Part shown: positions 27,529 through 37,498 of the stretch, piece by piece
Position numbering within the stretch: position 1 is the first letter of the stretch
Layout of the letters: each line of letters opens with the position of its first letter
Source of the DNA: Dyadobacter subterraneus
GTDB taxonomy: Bacteria; Bacteroidota; Bacteroidia; Cytophagales; Spirosomataceae
DNA: 64,000 nt
Direction: 5' to 3'
Assembly (NCBI RefSeq): GCF_015221875.1
Contig: NZ_JACYGY010000001.1
Span: forward strand, 1,240,001 to 1,304,000
Translations under genes and position numbers: made by a program
Notes under the pieces: model-generated
Told to the model about the DNA's origin: nothing
Seen by the model: only the letters and a program-made list of their open reading frames with translations
Databases searched by the model: none

Positions 27529-30500
27529 TTACTTTTTGCTGTTTATATCCAACAACAACGTTTTGATTGCCACTTCTAGCTGCTGGTCTTTTCCGATCAA
27601 AATTTGTTGAAAATCATTGTATACTTTTACATCGGGCTCAATGGCATGATTTTCAAGCAATGAATCCTCTCTCAACCAAGAAAGTCCCATTGTTGGATAA
27701 CCTATGGAAATTGTTCCGTTTATTTGTACTTCTCGATATGGACCCGTACCCGTTCCAGCAATGGGGGTGCCAATCAATTTGCCGATTTTTAGTTTTTGAT
27801 AAACGAATGCGAAATTAAATCCGTCAGAATAATTCCCTTCGGATACCAGAAGGCAGGTCGGTTTTACAGACCCGTCTTGCTGAGCAGCATTTAACATTTT
27901 GTGACCCTGTGGTCTTGGGAGCAGACCAAGTTTGTCAGTTAGAACTTTAATCAGTTCGGGGTGGATATTACCTCCGGGGTTATACCGCGTATCAATTACC
28001 ACACCTTGCTTATCCCTGAATTTGCCTGTGAACTTGTCGATAAAATTTCGGAGATTGGTTTCGTTCATCTGTGCAATATGTATATATCCTATATCTCCTC
28101 CGGATAGACTGTCCGTTAATTGTTCCATTGTATGAACCCAACGTTTGTACAACAACGTTGATGTCTCGTATTTTGGACTGGTTGGTTTAATGACCTCTTC
28201 ATAATGTTTATTTGTTAAAGGGTCAAAAAACCCAATTTTAACAGCTTTCTCGTTTTTTTTATTTAGCAGGAAAGCCCAATCCGTTAAGGAATCTAATGGT
28301 GTGCTATCAATTTGGTCAATAATAGAGCCTTTTTTTAAACTGGAAATAGCTCTGTCAAAAGGACCACCTATGAGAATATCTTTGACTACAAGGCCTTTAT
28401 TTTGATCAGTTAATTCATACAAAAGTCCCAGCGCTGCGGTCTCATCAATTGCATCAAACTGTTGGTTAACTAAACGGGCACCTGTGTGCGATGAATTCAG
28501 TTCACCAATGAATTCGCTTAGCAATATTTGAAAATCGATGTCATTATTAATATGAGGTAAAAAACCAGCGTAATATTCATAGTAAGATTGCCAGTTTACA
28601 CCTTGCAATCTTGGATCAAAGAATTTTTTAACCATCGTCAAATAAATATGCTTAAAAATATAATTACGTTCCATGACTAGGTCGATTTGCATAGTCGTAT
28701 CCTTGGAGATAATGGTCATATTGCCTGATTTGCAATCAATATTTAGAATTCTACCATCAGCCAAAATGAATAGGGTATCATCATCTGGCGAATAAGATAT
28801 TTCACCATTATTCACATTTAGTTTTGCTAGTAGGCTTGTGCTATGACTTTTTAAATTTGTCATCCATAAATCATAATGTTCATTTTGTCTAGCCAAAAAA
28901 TAAAGCTTTCTACCATCTCTTGATAAGATTGCATCTGCCATATTGGTGGAATACTTGCTAATTCTTGCAGATCTAAACTCCAAATTTTCAAGATTTATGT
29001 CGTAGTTTAAGTTTTCCCTGAGATTTGTTGAATCTTTGGTAGGCTGATTGAGCAAAGTATCTGAATAACTATTTCCTGCGAATTCATCAAAAGTACCCTT
29101 ATTAAAAAAGATTCCGTACACATCGCTCTGACTTCCAGTTGCCATGTTTCTCATTCCATCCTTATCTGAGAGAAAGTATATCATTCGACCATTCAATCCC
29201 CATTTAGGTTTTTCAGTTCCGAAGCCGCTTTGTGTCAAATTGACTCTGTTTTGGCTACCATCTATCCTGATTAAAACAACGTTATAATTATAGCTATAGC
29301 CCTCCAATGACTTTACAAGTAAATTTTGGCTGTCTGGTGACCAGCTAAATGATTGGTCTCCATCGGAGTATGAAAAATTAATGCCTTCAGGAAGTACTGT
29401 AGTTGCTTTTTTATCTTTAAGATCGAGAATTTTTATAGTATTTCTTTCTTCAAGGAATGCCAATTTTTTACCATCGGGCGAGTATGCTGGTTGAAATTCA
29501 TCTCTGTCACTTTCAATAACTGGTAACGTTTTAATTTCGTTAGCTGCATAAAAATAAGGTTCGTCTAAATTTAAGACTGAGGATTGGTATATATCCCAGG
29601 ATTGATTTTTTTCGACCGCATAAATTATTGCCTTTCCATTTGGAGCATAGTTAATCATCCGTTCCTGATAGGGGGTATGTGTGATTTGCTTTGCAACTTT
29701 GCCATCCGCTGACGTGACAAAAACGTCTCCACGGCGTACATAGGCAATTTCCTTTCCATTCGGTGATAAAACCATCTCCGTAATTCCATCTTTAATTTTA
29801 ATGTCTTGAAATTGGCTTGAATTAAAGTTATTAGCCATTTTGATGATCAATTTCTGTGGCTTATAACCCTTAAACAATGTATAAATGTCACCGCCTTGGG
29901 TGAATACCATGGTGCCGTTTTTCGATCGTGAAAGATCACGAATTGGATTTTTTTTAAAAGTTGTGAGCTGCTTTGATCGATTAGGGTTATCTAAGGAAGA
30001 TTGGAAAATATTCTGATTTCCTTTCTGTTCACTTAGGTAATAGAACTCACTTCCAATACCCCATAAAGGTTCACGATCTTCACCTTCAAAATTTGTCAAT
30101 TTTATATATAGATCTTTTTTTAGGTCATAAAGCCAAATATCGCGGGTGACTGGTGATATATGATGCTTGCGAAACGGATCTTCGATTCCTTTCCTATCTT
30201 GGAAAATCAGTTTATCCTTTGTAGTATTAAAGTGAGCATTTTCTGTCCCGGCAGAATTAATTAACAAGTTTTTGCCACCTGTAACTGGAACACTATATAA
30301 TTTCATCCAAATTGGATCATTCGGGAAGCGAACGGAGGAATAAATATCGTGACGGTCTGTTCCAAAATATATCAGAGTACCGTCTTGTGAAAATTCCAAC
30401 GGTATATCTTTTGACGAGTCAAACGTAAGGCGATGTGCGTTACCCCCATTTGATGAGGTAAGAAAAATATCAAAATTCCCAAATCGATTTGATGCAAAGG

Positions 30501-30738
30501 CAATGCTTTTGCTATCCGGACTCCAAACCGGATAGCCATTATACTCTTTCGTTGCCGTCAAAGGCATTGCCTGGCCACCTGTGACCGCAACTTTGAAAAT
30601 GTTCCCTTTATATTCAAATGCAATCCAGTTGCCATCCGGGGAAATAGATGGTTGTTGCATCCATAACAACGTTGAAGTTTTTTGGCAATTACCAATTACA
30701 GACTGCATGATTAGCAGTGTAGCTATCAAAATTCTCAT
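27529..30738 (-). CDS. Tricorn-like S41 protease with beta-propeller repeats
   Basis: A 1069-residue exported protein with a signal peptide (ATLLIMQSVIGNCQ). About 650 residues of PD40/WD40-like propeller repeats follow (recurring S-P-D-G-K and SPDSKSIAF). Then come a tricorn C1-like segment, a PDZ-like region, and a C-terminal S41 peptidase domain. NSSHTGA supplies the Ser-His pair seen in tricorn. VIDTRYNPGG precedes the nucleophile region, with the likely nucleophile S971 in NYSDG. Tricorn homologs trim oligopeptides, and this one should work in the periplasm or at the outer membrane. It starts 58 bp behind the histidine methyltransferase gene and is probably co-transcribed with it. Confidence 0.88.
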   Translation of the reverse strand: MRILIATLLIMQSVIGNCQKTSTLLWMQQPSISPDGNWIAFEYKGNIFKVAVTGGQAMPLTATKEYNGYPVWSPDSKSIAFASNRFGNFDIFLTSSNGGNAHRLTFDSSKDIPLEFSQDGTLIYFGTDRHDIYSSVRFPNDPIWMKLYSVPVTGGKNLLINSAGTENAHFNTTKDKLIFQDRKGIEDPFRKHHISPVTRDIWLYDLKKDLYIKLTNFEGEDREPLWGIGSEFYYLSEQKGNQNIFQSSLDNPNRSKQLTTFKKNPIRDLSRSKNGTMVFTQGGDIYTLFKGYKPQKLIIKMANNFNSSQFQDIKIKDGITEMVLSPNGKEIAYVRRGDVFVTSADGKVAKQITHTPYQERMINYAPNGKAIIYAVEKNQSWDIYQSSVLNLDEPYFYAANEIKTLPVIESDRDEFQPAYSPDGKKLAFLEERNTIKILDLKDKKATTVLPEGINFSYSDGDQSFSWSPDSQNLLVKSLEGYSYNYNVVLIRIDGSQNRVNLTQSGFGTEKPKWGLNGRMIYFLSDKDGMRNMATGSQSDVYGIFFNKGTFDEFAGNSYSDTLLNQPTKDSTNLRENLNYDINLENLEFRSARISKYSTNMADAILSRDGRKLYFLARQNEHYDLWMTNLKSHSTSLLAKLNVNNGEISYSPDDDTLFILADGRILNIDCKSGNMTIISKDTTMQIDLVMERNYIFKHIYLTMVKKFFDPRLQGVNWQSYYEYYAGFLPHINNDIDFQILLSEFIGELNSSHTGARLVNQQFDAIDETAALGLLYELTDQNKGLVVKDILIGGPFDRAISSLKKGSIIDQIDSTPLDSLTDWAFLLNKKNEKAVKIGFFDPLTNKHYEEVIKPTSPKYETSTLLYKRWVHTMEQLTDSLSGGDIGYIHIAQMNETNLRNFIDKFTGKFRDKQGVVIDTRYNPGGNIHPELIKVLTDKLGLLPRPQGHKMLNAAQQDGSVKPTCLLVSEGNYSDGFNFAFVYQKLKIGKLIGTPIAGTGTGPYREVQINGTISIGYPTMGLSWLREDSLLENHAIEPDVKVYNDFQQILIGKDQQLEVAIKTLLLDINSKK

Positions 30739-30796
30739 TTTCTCTTAGTCAATAAAATAGTTAAGGCTGGCACCTGATTCGAACATCCGCAACCAA

Positions 30797-31786
30797 TCAG
30801 GATTGAATCTCCCAAAGTGCGTCGACGAATTTATTTTCTTTATCTATGAAGAATTTCTTCACACTAAATCCAGAGGTCTGTGCCAATTCCCGAATCTGTT
30901 GCAAGTCATATTTTTGGGAGACTTCCATATAAATAGGTTCATCTTTCTGAAAATAAAACTGTGTGCCATTATAAAGCGAAACTCTTTGAACCCTTTTACT
31001 TATTAGGTAACTTTTACAAGCACCGGTCCCTGGATCGTAAACGGGGTAATGCTCAAAACAATCTAAATTAAAGTTTGCTCCCAATTCAGTGTTTATTCTT
31101 GTTAAGAGGTTAAGATTGAACGCTTTGGTTATCCCCGATGAGTCATTATAAGCAGACAGTATAGTGCTCGGGTCCTTTTTTAGGTCAAAACCAATTATTA
31201 GATGATCACCTTTAGCTAGAAAGGTTTTCATATTTTTGCAAAATATCGTTGCCTCGTTAATCGTCATATTGCCAATATTAGTGCCTAGAAACAATACGAG
31301 TTTGGTTTTTTGACTTATTGTGTTAATTTGTTGGAGGGCATGACAATATTCTTGTGCAACCCCTTTAACACTTATCCCATCGATGATTTTGGGTATAGTA
31401 ATATCAAGATAATCTATTATGTTAGAAGATATATCGATAGGAATATAATGGTTAGACAAACCCATCAGCATGGCCTGATTTAGTAAATGAATAGATTTTG
31501 ATGCATCTCCTGCTCCAAGTTCAACAACATCATATCCGTTTTCAACATATGGTAATTGATTTAGAATTTCAGTTTTTTGATCAGAAATAATTTCTAGTTC
31601 GGCTCTTGAAAGATAGTATTCAGGACAAACCATAATGTCTTGGAATAAGCTATCGCCAACTAAATCATAAAAATATTTGGGTTGAAGAAATTTATTTCTG
31701 CACGTCAATCCAGCTGTAACGTCTTCCAAAAAGTTTTTATGAATTTGTAAGGAATCAATCACGTTTTGTGTAGCGTTCATATTCAT
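30797..31786 (-). CDS. egtD: L-histidine N-alpha-methyltransferase (EgtD-like)
   Basis: The 329-residue protein matches the EgtD/Methyltransf_33 family. YFYDLVGDSLFQDI is followed by the substrate loop PEYYLSRAE (about 55-63), the SAM loop ELGAGDASKS (about 91-100), the LFLGTNIGNM block and late YMEVSQKYDL. EgtD trimethylates histidine to hercynine, the first step of ergothioneine synthesis. The sulfoxide synthase EgtB, usually adjacent, is absent from this window, so the product could be hercynine alone, or EgtB may lie elsewhere. It probably heads a two-gene operon with the tricorn-like protease. Related SAM enzymes of the same family with other substrates cannot be fully excluded. Confidence 0.82.
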   Translation of the reverse strand: MNMNATQNVIDSLQIHKNFLEDVTAGLTCRNKFLQPKYFYDLVGDSLFQDIMVCPEYYLSRAELEIISDQKTEILNQLPYVENGYDVVELGAGDASKSIHLLNQAMLMGLSNHYIPIDISSNIIDYLDITIPKIIDGISVKGVAQEYCHALQQINTISQKTKLVLFLGTNIGNMTINEATIFCKNMKTFLAKGDHLIIGFDLKKDPSTILSAYNDSSGITKAFNLNLLTRINTELGANFNLDCFEHYPVYDPGTGACKSYLISKRVQRVSLYNGTQFYFQKDEPIYMEVSQKYDLQQIRELAQTSGFSVKKFFIDKENKFVDALWEIQS

Positions 31787-31933
31787 AACTATAGTTTAAA
31801 TGAATTTTAAAAGTTAGATAACGCAGGTACTGCCATATTGTAACTTACCAATGCGGCTTGAATGATTCTATATATATGTATTTTTTTAGCATATAAGAAT
31901 CGAGATTAGTTTGACAATGAATCTAGCTTTAAC

Positions 31934-31961
31934 CAAAAAGGCGCAGTCAGAAGACTGCGCC
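31934..31961 (-). terminator. Terminator of icd
   Basis: GGCGCAGTC and GACTGCGCC form a perfect 9-bp GC-rich stem with an AGAA loop. On the minus strand a T-run follows, 9 bp behind the icd stop. Confidence 0.9.
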
Positions 31962-31970
31962 TCCCTGAAA

Positions 31971-33209
31971 CTATTGAAACAATTTGATTTTTAGATTTTC
32001 ATTTATGGCTTCCAGAAATTCTTCGGTATATAAATAATGAACACGATGCTCTACATTATTTCCATGGATAGCAATAGCCAAATCCTTTGTCATTTTACCA
32101 TTTTCAACCGTTTCAATGCAAACGGATTCCAGTGCCTTAGAGAAATTAACCAAGTCCTGGTTTTTATCAAGAATTCCACGAAATTCCAATCCGCGTGTCC
32201 AGGCAAAAATTGATGCAATAGGATTTGTTGACGTAGGTTTTCCCGCTTGATGATCTCTATAATGTCGAGTTACAGTTCCATGTGCTGCCTCAGCTTCCAT
32301 TGTTTTGCCGTCCGCCGTTACTAAGGTTGACGTCATTAGCCCTAACGAGCCGAAACCTTGTGCGACTGTATCACTTTGAACGTCTCCGTCGTAATTTTTA
32401 CATGCCCAAACAAAACTACCGCTCCATTTTAAAACTGATGCCACCATGTCATCAATTAGTCGATGTTCATATACAATTCCGTTAGCCTCAAACTTTTCTT
32501 TATACTCCAAATCATAAAGTCCTTGGAAAATATCTTTAAAACGGCCATCATATTTTTTCAATATTGTATTTTTTGTTGAAAGATATAACGGCCAACCCTT
32601 TAACAATGCCTGATTAAAACAAGCGTGGGCAAATCCTGTAATAGATTCATCTGTATTGTACATTGCCATGGCTACCCCATCTCCATCAAAGTTAAATACT
32701 TCAAAAGTTTCAGATGCTGAGCCATTCTCCGGTGTAAAGGAAATCGTCAATTTACCCCTACCTGTCGTTTTGAAATCAGTTGCTTTGTACTGATCTCCAT
32801 AAGCATGGCGACCGATCACAATTGGTGATGTCCAGTTTGTAACCAAGCGTGGAATATTTGAAATAACAATAGGCTCGCGAAATACAGTTCCGTCTAATAT
32901 ATTACGAATTGTACCATTCGGAGACTTCCACATTTGTTTCAAATTAAATTCTAAAACGCGTTCTTCATCCGGAGTAATCGTTGCGCATTTAATTCCTACA
33001 CCATATTTTTTGATCGCGTTAGCAGCATCAATTGTAACCTGGTCATTAGTTTCGTCACGATACTCAATACCTAAGTCGTAGTATTTGATATCTATATCGA
33101 GGTAAGGAACAATTAATTTATCCTTGATGAATTTCCATATGATTCTGGTCATTTCATCACCATCAAGTTCTACTACCGGGTTTTCTACCTTAATTTTTGT
33201 CATGCTCAT
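31971..33209 (-). CDS. icd: NADP-dependent isocitrate dehydrogenase (type II, eukaryote-like)
   Basis: This 412-residue enzyme of the homodimeric, eukaryote-like IDH subfamily converts isocitrate to 2-oxoglutarate with formation of NADPH. Visible blocks are [13 protein letters not shown] at the N-terminus, [33 protein letters not shown] (substrate loop), the metal-site region [13 protein letters not shown], and [10 protein letters not shown] with the NADP-binding [14 protein letters not shown] second ATG two codons in (33203) is equally possible as start. It is the last of three same-strand genes (zwf, folD, icd) that can all produce NADPH, and it is followed by a strong terminator. Confidence 0.95.
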   Translation of the reverse strand: MSMTKIKVENPVVELDGDEMTRIIWKFIKDKLIVPYLDIDIKYYDLGIEYRDETNDQVTIDAANAIKKYGVGIKCATITPDEERVLEFNLKQMWKSPNGTIRNILDGTVFREPIVISNIPRLVTNWTSPIVIGRHAYGDQYKATDFKTTGRGKLTISFTPENGSASETFEVFNFDGDGVAMAMYNTDESITGFAHACFNQALLKGWPLYLSTKNTILKKYDGRFKDIFQGLYDLEYKEKFEANGIVYEHRLIDDMVASVLKWSGSFVWACKNYDGDVQSDTVAQGFGSLGLMTSTLVTADGKTMEAEAAHGTVTRHYRDHQAGKPTSTNPIASIFAWTRGLEFRGILDKNQDLVNFSKALESVCIETVENGKMTKDLAIAIHGNNVEHRVHYLYTEEFLEAINENLKIKLFQ

Positions 33210-33331
33210 TTGTTACTAATGTTACTAAATAATTGTTTCTATTATTTTGATTTATTGCTTACTAAGAGAATTTCGATTCTTTGACCTTTGTCTGTATACG
33301 TTAAATTTTACCGAAACGAAATTTATAATTC

Positions 33332-34237
33332 CTAAGCCATTAAGCTGACTTCATCAGCGTAAAGAAGTCGTTGTTTAGCGGCAAGAAGTGTATTTTTGAG
33401 CAGGGCTGTGATTGTCATTGGACCGACTCCCCCTGGTACGGGCGTTATCCAAGATGTCTTTGAACTTACTTTATCAAAATCTACATCACCATACAGCTTA
33501 TAACCAGTTTTTGTCTGACGTGATATTTCTGGGTTAATCCCAACATCTATGACAACCGCCCCCGGTTTGACCATGTCCGCTGTTATAAAATTTCTTTTGC
33601 CAACTGCAACTATCAAAATATCTGCCTGACTAGTATGTAGTTTGACCTCAGGCGTATAAATGTGACATAATGTAACAGTACAGTTTCCTGGGTTAGAGTC
33701 GCGAGCCATCAAAATGCTCATCGGTAATCCCACAATATTACTTCTACCCACTACAACACAATGTCTTCCCTCTGTCTTAATTCCATATTCTTCTAGCATC
33801 AGCATTATGCCATAGGGAGTTGCAGGAATAAATGACGAGAGGTTGCGCTGCATTCTTCCTAAATTAACAGGATGGAAACCGTCTACATCTTTTCTGTAGT
33901 CGATGCATTCTGTTATTTTTTCCGGATTAATGTGAGCAGGCAACGGGAGCTGTACGATAATTCCATCGATATCGTTGTTTTCATTTAGTTCCAGTATTTT
34001 TTTTATTAGCTCTTCCTCGGATATCTTGTTTTCTAATTTAATCAATGTTGATTTAAAGCCAACAATTTCGCAATTTTTCATCTTGCTAGCCACATAGGTC
34101 TCGCTAGCACCATGGTTTCCGACCAGCACCGCTGCTAAGTGTGGTTGCTTGCCGGAATTTTTCCTCATAGCCACGACTTCTTCACTAATTTTAATCTTAA
34201 ATTTTTCTGAAATAATTTTTCCGTCTAATAATTGCAT
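33332..34237 (-). CDS. folD: Methylenetetrahydrofolate dehydrogenase/cyclohydrolase
   Basis: FolD interconverts methylene- and formyl-THF and makes NADPH in the oxidative direction. I start at the ATG at 34237 (MQLLDGKIISEKFK, the family's normal N-terminus), giving 301 residues. The catalytic lysine lies in YVASKMKNCE near 53. Other family blocks are IIVQLPLPAHIN, DVDGFHPVN, the NADP loop GRSNIVGLP and PVPGGVGPMT. Gaps of 187 bp to zwf and 122 bp to icd leave room for internal promoters, but all three genes share strand and theme. Confidence 0.95.
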   Translation of the reverse strand: MQLLDGKIISEKFKIKISEEVVAMRKNSGKQPHLAAVLVGNHGASETYVASKMKNCEIVGFKSTLIKLENKISEEELIKKILELNENNDIDGIIVQLPLPAHINPEKITECIDYRKDVDGFHPVNLGRMQRNLSSFIPATPYGIMLMLEEYGIKTEGRHCVVVGRSNIVGLPMSILMARDSNPGNCTVTLCHIYTPEVKLHTSQADILIVAVGKRNFITADMVKPGAVVIDVGINPEISRQTKTGYKLYGDVDFDKVSSKTSWITPVPGGVGPMTITALLKNTLLAAKQRLLYADEVSLMA

Positions 34238-34424
34238 AAAATATTTTGAATGAATGAAGGCTAAATCGGGAGTTATCAAAAGCTTTTTACCACGTTCCAC
34301 TGCTTTTCAGAATGCTTCTAGTCGGTTACTTCTGGCTCCAAACTATTTTCTGAATAATATTTATCTCTCCCATCTCCTTTGGGTAGTGTGCAAGTCAATG
34401 GCGATAATCCAATAGGTTTTGCTT

Positions 34425-35966
34425 TTATGCACTGGCTTTTTTATTTTGTAGTGGCAGGTCAAACCAGCTAAAACCATCTTTGGTGATCAAATCTTCACCT
34501 ACTTGAGCGTTTACAGAATTCGCCGGATACTCAAATAGTTTAAAATCTTGATCATTTTGCCAGGAATCTAGAATTGGCATAACAACTTCCCATGCTGCTT
34601 CCACTTGATCTGCTCTCATGAAAAGTGTCTGATCTCCTTTCATGGTATCTAGTAATAGAGTTTCATATGCCTCTGGTGCTTGATTTTTAAAGGTTTCCTT
34701 AAAATCAAAAACCATGTCGACAGGTGTTATGTCCATGTCAACTTGTGGTCGCTTTGCCTGCATCTGCAGTCTAATACTCATCTCAGGCTGTATACTTATA
34801 ACAAGTTTATTTTGATGAATATGATTTTTTAATCCATTCGGAAATGTCGCATATGCTGATTCTTTAAAATGAATTGTGATCAAGGAAGAGGATTGTTGCA
34901 TTCGTTTTCCGCTCCTCAGGTAAAATGGTACTCCGCGCCATCGGTCATTGTCAATTAGAAATTTTATCGCTGCAAATGTTTCAGTATTTGAATGAGGATT
35001 GACTTTGGACTCATGTAAATAGCCTGGCACTGGCACATTTTCAACTAATCCGCCGCTATATTGTCCACGTACAGAGGATGTGTGAACCTCGGTTCTAGAA
35101 AATTTTCGGATTGAACGAAGAACGTTTACTTTGCTGTCACGTATAGAATCAGAATTCGAAGTAACGGGTGGCTCCATCGCGATAAGGCAAAGTAGCTGTA
35201 AAACATGATTTTGAATCATATCGCGAAGTGCACCTGAATTGTCATAGTAATCACCCCGATCTTGAACACCTAACTGTTCCGTAACTGAGATTTGAACGTG
35301 TTCGATATGTTCAGAATTCCAAAGGGGTTCCAGAATCGAATTTGCAAAACGAAAAGTCAATATGTTTTGAACCGCGGCTTTACCAAGATAATGATCGATG
35401 CGGTAAATTTGTTTTTCCTGATAAATTTTGGCCAGTAATTCATTCAGTTCAATTGACGACTTTAAGTTATGGCCAAAAGGTTTCTCGATAACGATTCTTG
35501 TACTTTTCGGATCTGAAAGACCGGCAGCCTCTATATTTTTGGCTATTATTGGGAAAAATTCGGGTGCTACTGCCAGATAAAAAATAACTTGGGCCTCTGT
35601 CTTCCATTTTGCATTCAAATTTTTTATCCTAATATCAAATTCTTTGTAACTCTCTGCATCGTTTGCATCTGAGGATTGGTAAAAGATATTTCTGGAAAAT
35701 GCCTCCCACACTTCCTTATTTGCGGGTACATTTCTGGAATAGGAATTAACACCATTTTGCATTTTACCTCTAAATGTTTCATTAGTAAGTTTTGTTCTAC
35801 CAGTGCCTATCATAGCGAAATCATGTGGCATGTGGCCCTCGATAAATAAATTGTAGAGGGCAGGTGCTAATTTTCTGGCATTCAAGTCGCCGGTTCCACC
35901 AAAAACAATAAATATTGTTGGATGTAATTTTATATTCTTTCCCATTTCATGTTCAAACTGTTGCAT
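34425..35966 (-). CDS. zwf: Glucose-6-phosphate 1-dehydrogenase
   Basis: Zwf oxidises glucose-6-phosphate to 6-phosphogluconolactone with NADP+. The 513-residue protein shows the nucleotide fold VFGGTGDLNARKL (about 21-33) and IEKPFGHNL. The active-site signature RIDHYLGK is at about 188-195, followed by further family blocks such as VPFYLRSGKRM. The length is normal. Genes for the rest of the oxidative pentose-phosphate path (pgl, gnd) are not adjacent, which is unusual and suggests that this copy serves NADPH supply. Its promoter (36005-36072) has an elaborate architecture also found upstream of the gene at 48754. Confidence 0.95.
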   Translation of the reverse strand: MQQFEHEMGKNIKLHPTIFIVFGGTGDLNARKLAPALYNLFIEGHMPHDFAMIGTGRTKLTNETFRGKMQNGVNSYSRNVPANKEVWEAFSRNIFYQSSDANDAESYKEFDIRIKNLNAKWKTEAQVIFYLAVAPEFFPIIAKNIEAAGLSDPKSTRIVIEKPFGHNLKSSIELNELLAKIYQEKQIYRIDHYLGKAAVQNILTFRFANSILEPLWNSEHIEHVQISVTEQLGVQDRGDYYDNSGALRDMIQNHVLQLLCLIAMEPPVTSNSDSIRDSKVNVLRSIRKFSRTEVHTSSVRGQYSGGLVENVPVPGYLHESKVNPHSNTETFAAIKFLIDNDRWRGVPFYLRSGKRMQQSSSLITIHFKESAYATFPNGLKNHIHQNKLVISIQPEMSIRLQMQAKRPQVDMDITPVDMVFDFKETFKNQAPEAYETLLLDTMKGDQTLFMRADQVEAAWEVVMPILDSWQNDQDFKLFEYPANSVNAQVGEDLITKDGFSWFDLPLQNKKASA

Positions 35967-36004
35967 TTATTTTTTTCTGTTTTTTCCGCTAGCGGAATGC
36001 CTGA

Positions 36005-36072
36005 CAAAAGTATACAGACTAAAAAATGGTAGGAACGTCATTTGACACAAAATACTTGTGACATTTGTCACA
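36005..36072 (-). promoter_or_regulatory. zwf promoter with two palindromic boxes
   Basis: Read on the minus strand: TGTGACAAATGTCACA (36072-36057), 10 bp, GTCAAATGAC (36046-36037), 24 bp, TACTTTTG (36012-36005), which fits the Bacteroidota TAnnTTTG -7 element. Transcription would start near 35998, 32 nt before the zwf ATG. No TTTG -33 element is present. The boxes would centre near -43 and -66, which suggests an activator-dependent promoter of the Crp/Fnr kind. The same layout is at 48623-48690. Confidence 0.7.
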
Positions 36073-36079
36073 TCAAAAA

Positions 36080-37498
36080 CTAATTCCAACCACCGCCAAC
36101 TGACCGATACAGATCTACGTTGGCATCCAACCGATCCTTTTTAATTGCAGCAAGTTCTAGCTCACTTTGCAAAACATTACTTTGAGCAGTGATAACTTCC
36201 AAATAATTTGCAATCCCGTTACCAAAAAGCATTTTGGAGTTTTGAATTGCCTGCCTTAGAGCCTCTGTGCGATCAAAAATAAAACGTTGCTGTTGTTTTA
36301 ATTTATCCATTTTTACCAAGGCATTTGAAACTTCACCAACAGCAATGAGGAATGATTGCTGAAATTGAATCAATGATTGCTGACGTTTAACAAGTGAAAT
36401 CTCATACTGTGTTCGAAATTTTCTTTGTTGAAACATAGGCTGGGTCATGCTTCCTAGCGCCGTAACGAAGAGGGATCCCGGAATATTAAACCAATTGCTA
36501 GCCTTAAAGGCATCCAATCCACCCTGTGCAGTTAAAATAAATGAAGGGTACATCGCTGCTTTCGCAATTGCAGAGTTTGCATTAGCGCTTGATAAGGCCA
36601 GTTCAGAAATTTTGATATCTGGCCTTCTGGTAAGCAGTTCACTGGGAATGCCTACGCTAAGGCTATCTGGTATATTGATCGTTTCCAGATTAAGAGTACG
36701 GATTATTAATGATGGGCTTCTTCCACTTAGAACACTGATAGCATTTTCTTGTATTGAGATATCCTGTTCAAATTTAGGAATGAGCTTTTCGGCAGATAGT
36801 TTCTGGGCCTGTGCTTGCTCGATTGCAAGCGATGTGATCTGGCCAGAATTAAACTGCAATTTCATTATAATCAGGGTGCTATCAGTTAGTTGTACATTTC
36901 TCTTTGCAATAGCCAACTGTGCGTCCAACATCAATAGATTGTAAAATCCTTTTGATATGTCTGAAACAATTCTTGTTTGAACAGCTTTTTTTGCTTCCTG
37001 GGTTTGAAGGTAAGACGCCAGGGCTAGGGCTTTTTGATTTTTAATTTTACCCCATAAGTCTGCTTCCCAGGAAAGTACTGGGCCTAAGGTATAGTCTTCA
37101 ATATGTTTCGTTTGCAAAAACTTATCAAGCGTTAATCCATTTAGGCTATTGTCAGACGGTCTGTTTGTTAATCCATTAATTTGAAAGCTTAGATTGGGAA
37201 TATTTCCCAATTTGGCCTGGCGTAGCGCCAAAGCTGAGCTTTCTATATTTTTTATTGCCATTTGCATGTCATTGTTATGCGCCAGTGCTTCTGAAATTAA
37301 CGTGTTTAAATCAGCATAATGAAAGAATGACTGCCAGGGCATTTGTGCAACCGAAATAGAGTCTTCGGTAGTGTTATCTCGGAAGGTCGTGGGAAGGCTC
37401 GCACTTTCGATAGATAAATCCTTTGATATTTTACAAGCCAGGAAGAGTTGTAGGCCGAGTAGCGTAAGCGCCAGCTTAATTTTTTTTTGATTTTTCAT
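36080..37498 (-). CDS. RND efflux outer-membrane channel (TolC/OprM, NodT family)
   Basis: This 472-residue lipoprotein has its lipobox cysteine at residue 22 (LQLFLAC). Two outer-membrane-efflux repeats follow, each with the long helical hairpins of the family (typical LLTRRPDIK and DLWGKIKNQKALA). It forms the exit duct of the tripartite pump encoded by this operon. The start overlaps the permease stop by 4 bp (ATGA), so translation is coupled. The zwf promoter lies immediately downstream. Confidence 0.92.
   Translation of the reverse strand: MKNQKKIKLALTLLGLQLFLACKISKDLSIESASLPTTFRDNTTEDSISVAQMPWQSFFHYADLNTLISEALAHNNDMQMAIKNIESSALALRQAKLGNIPNLSFQINGLTNRPSDNSLNGLTLDKFLQTKHIEDYTLGPVLSWEADLWGKIKNQKALALASYLQTQEAKKAVQTRIVSDISKGFYNLLMLDAQLAIAKRNVQLTDSTLIIMKLQFNSGQITSLAIEQAQAQKLSAEKLIPKFEQDISIQENAISVLSGRSPSLIIRTLNLETINIPDSLSVGIPSELLTRRPDIKISELALSSANANSAIAKAAMYPSFILTAQGGLDAFKASNWFNIPGSLFVTALGSMTQPMFQQRKFRTQYEISLVKRQQSLIQFQQSFLIAVGEVSNALVKMDKLKQQQRFIFDRTEALRQAIQNSKMLFGNGIANYLEVITAQSNVLQSELELAAIKKDRLDANVDLYRSVGGGWN

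Noticed and set aside
29728..29736. CGTCTCCAC match to the ssrA 3' end as a possible attR
   Set aside because: The match is only 9 bp, lies inside the tricorn-like coding sequence and lacks the rest of the T arm.
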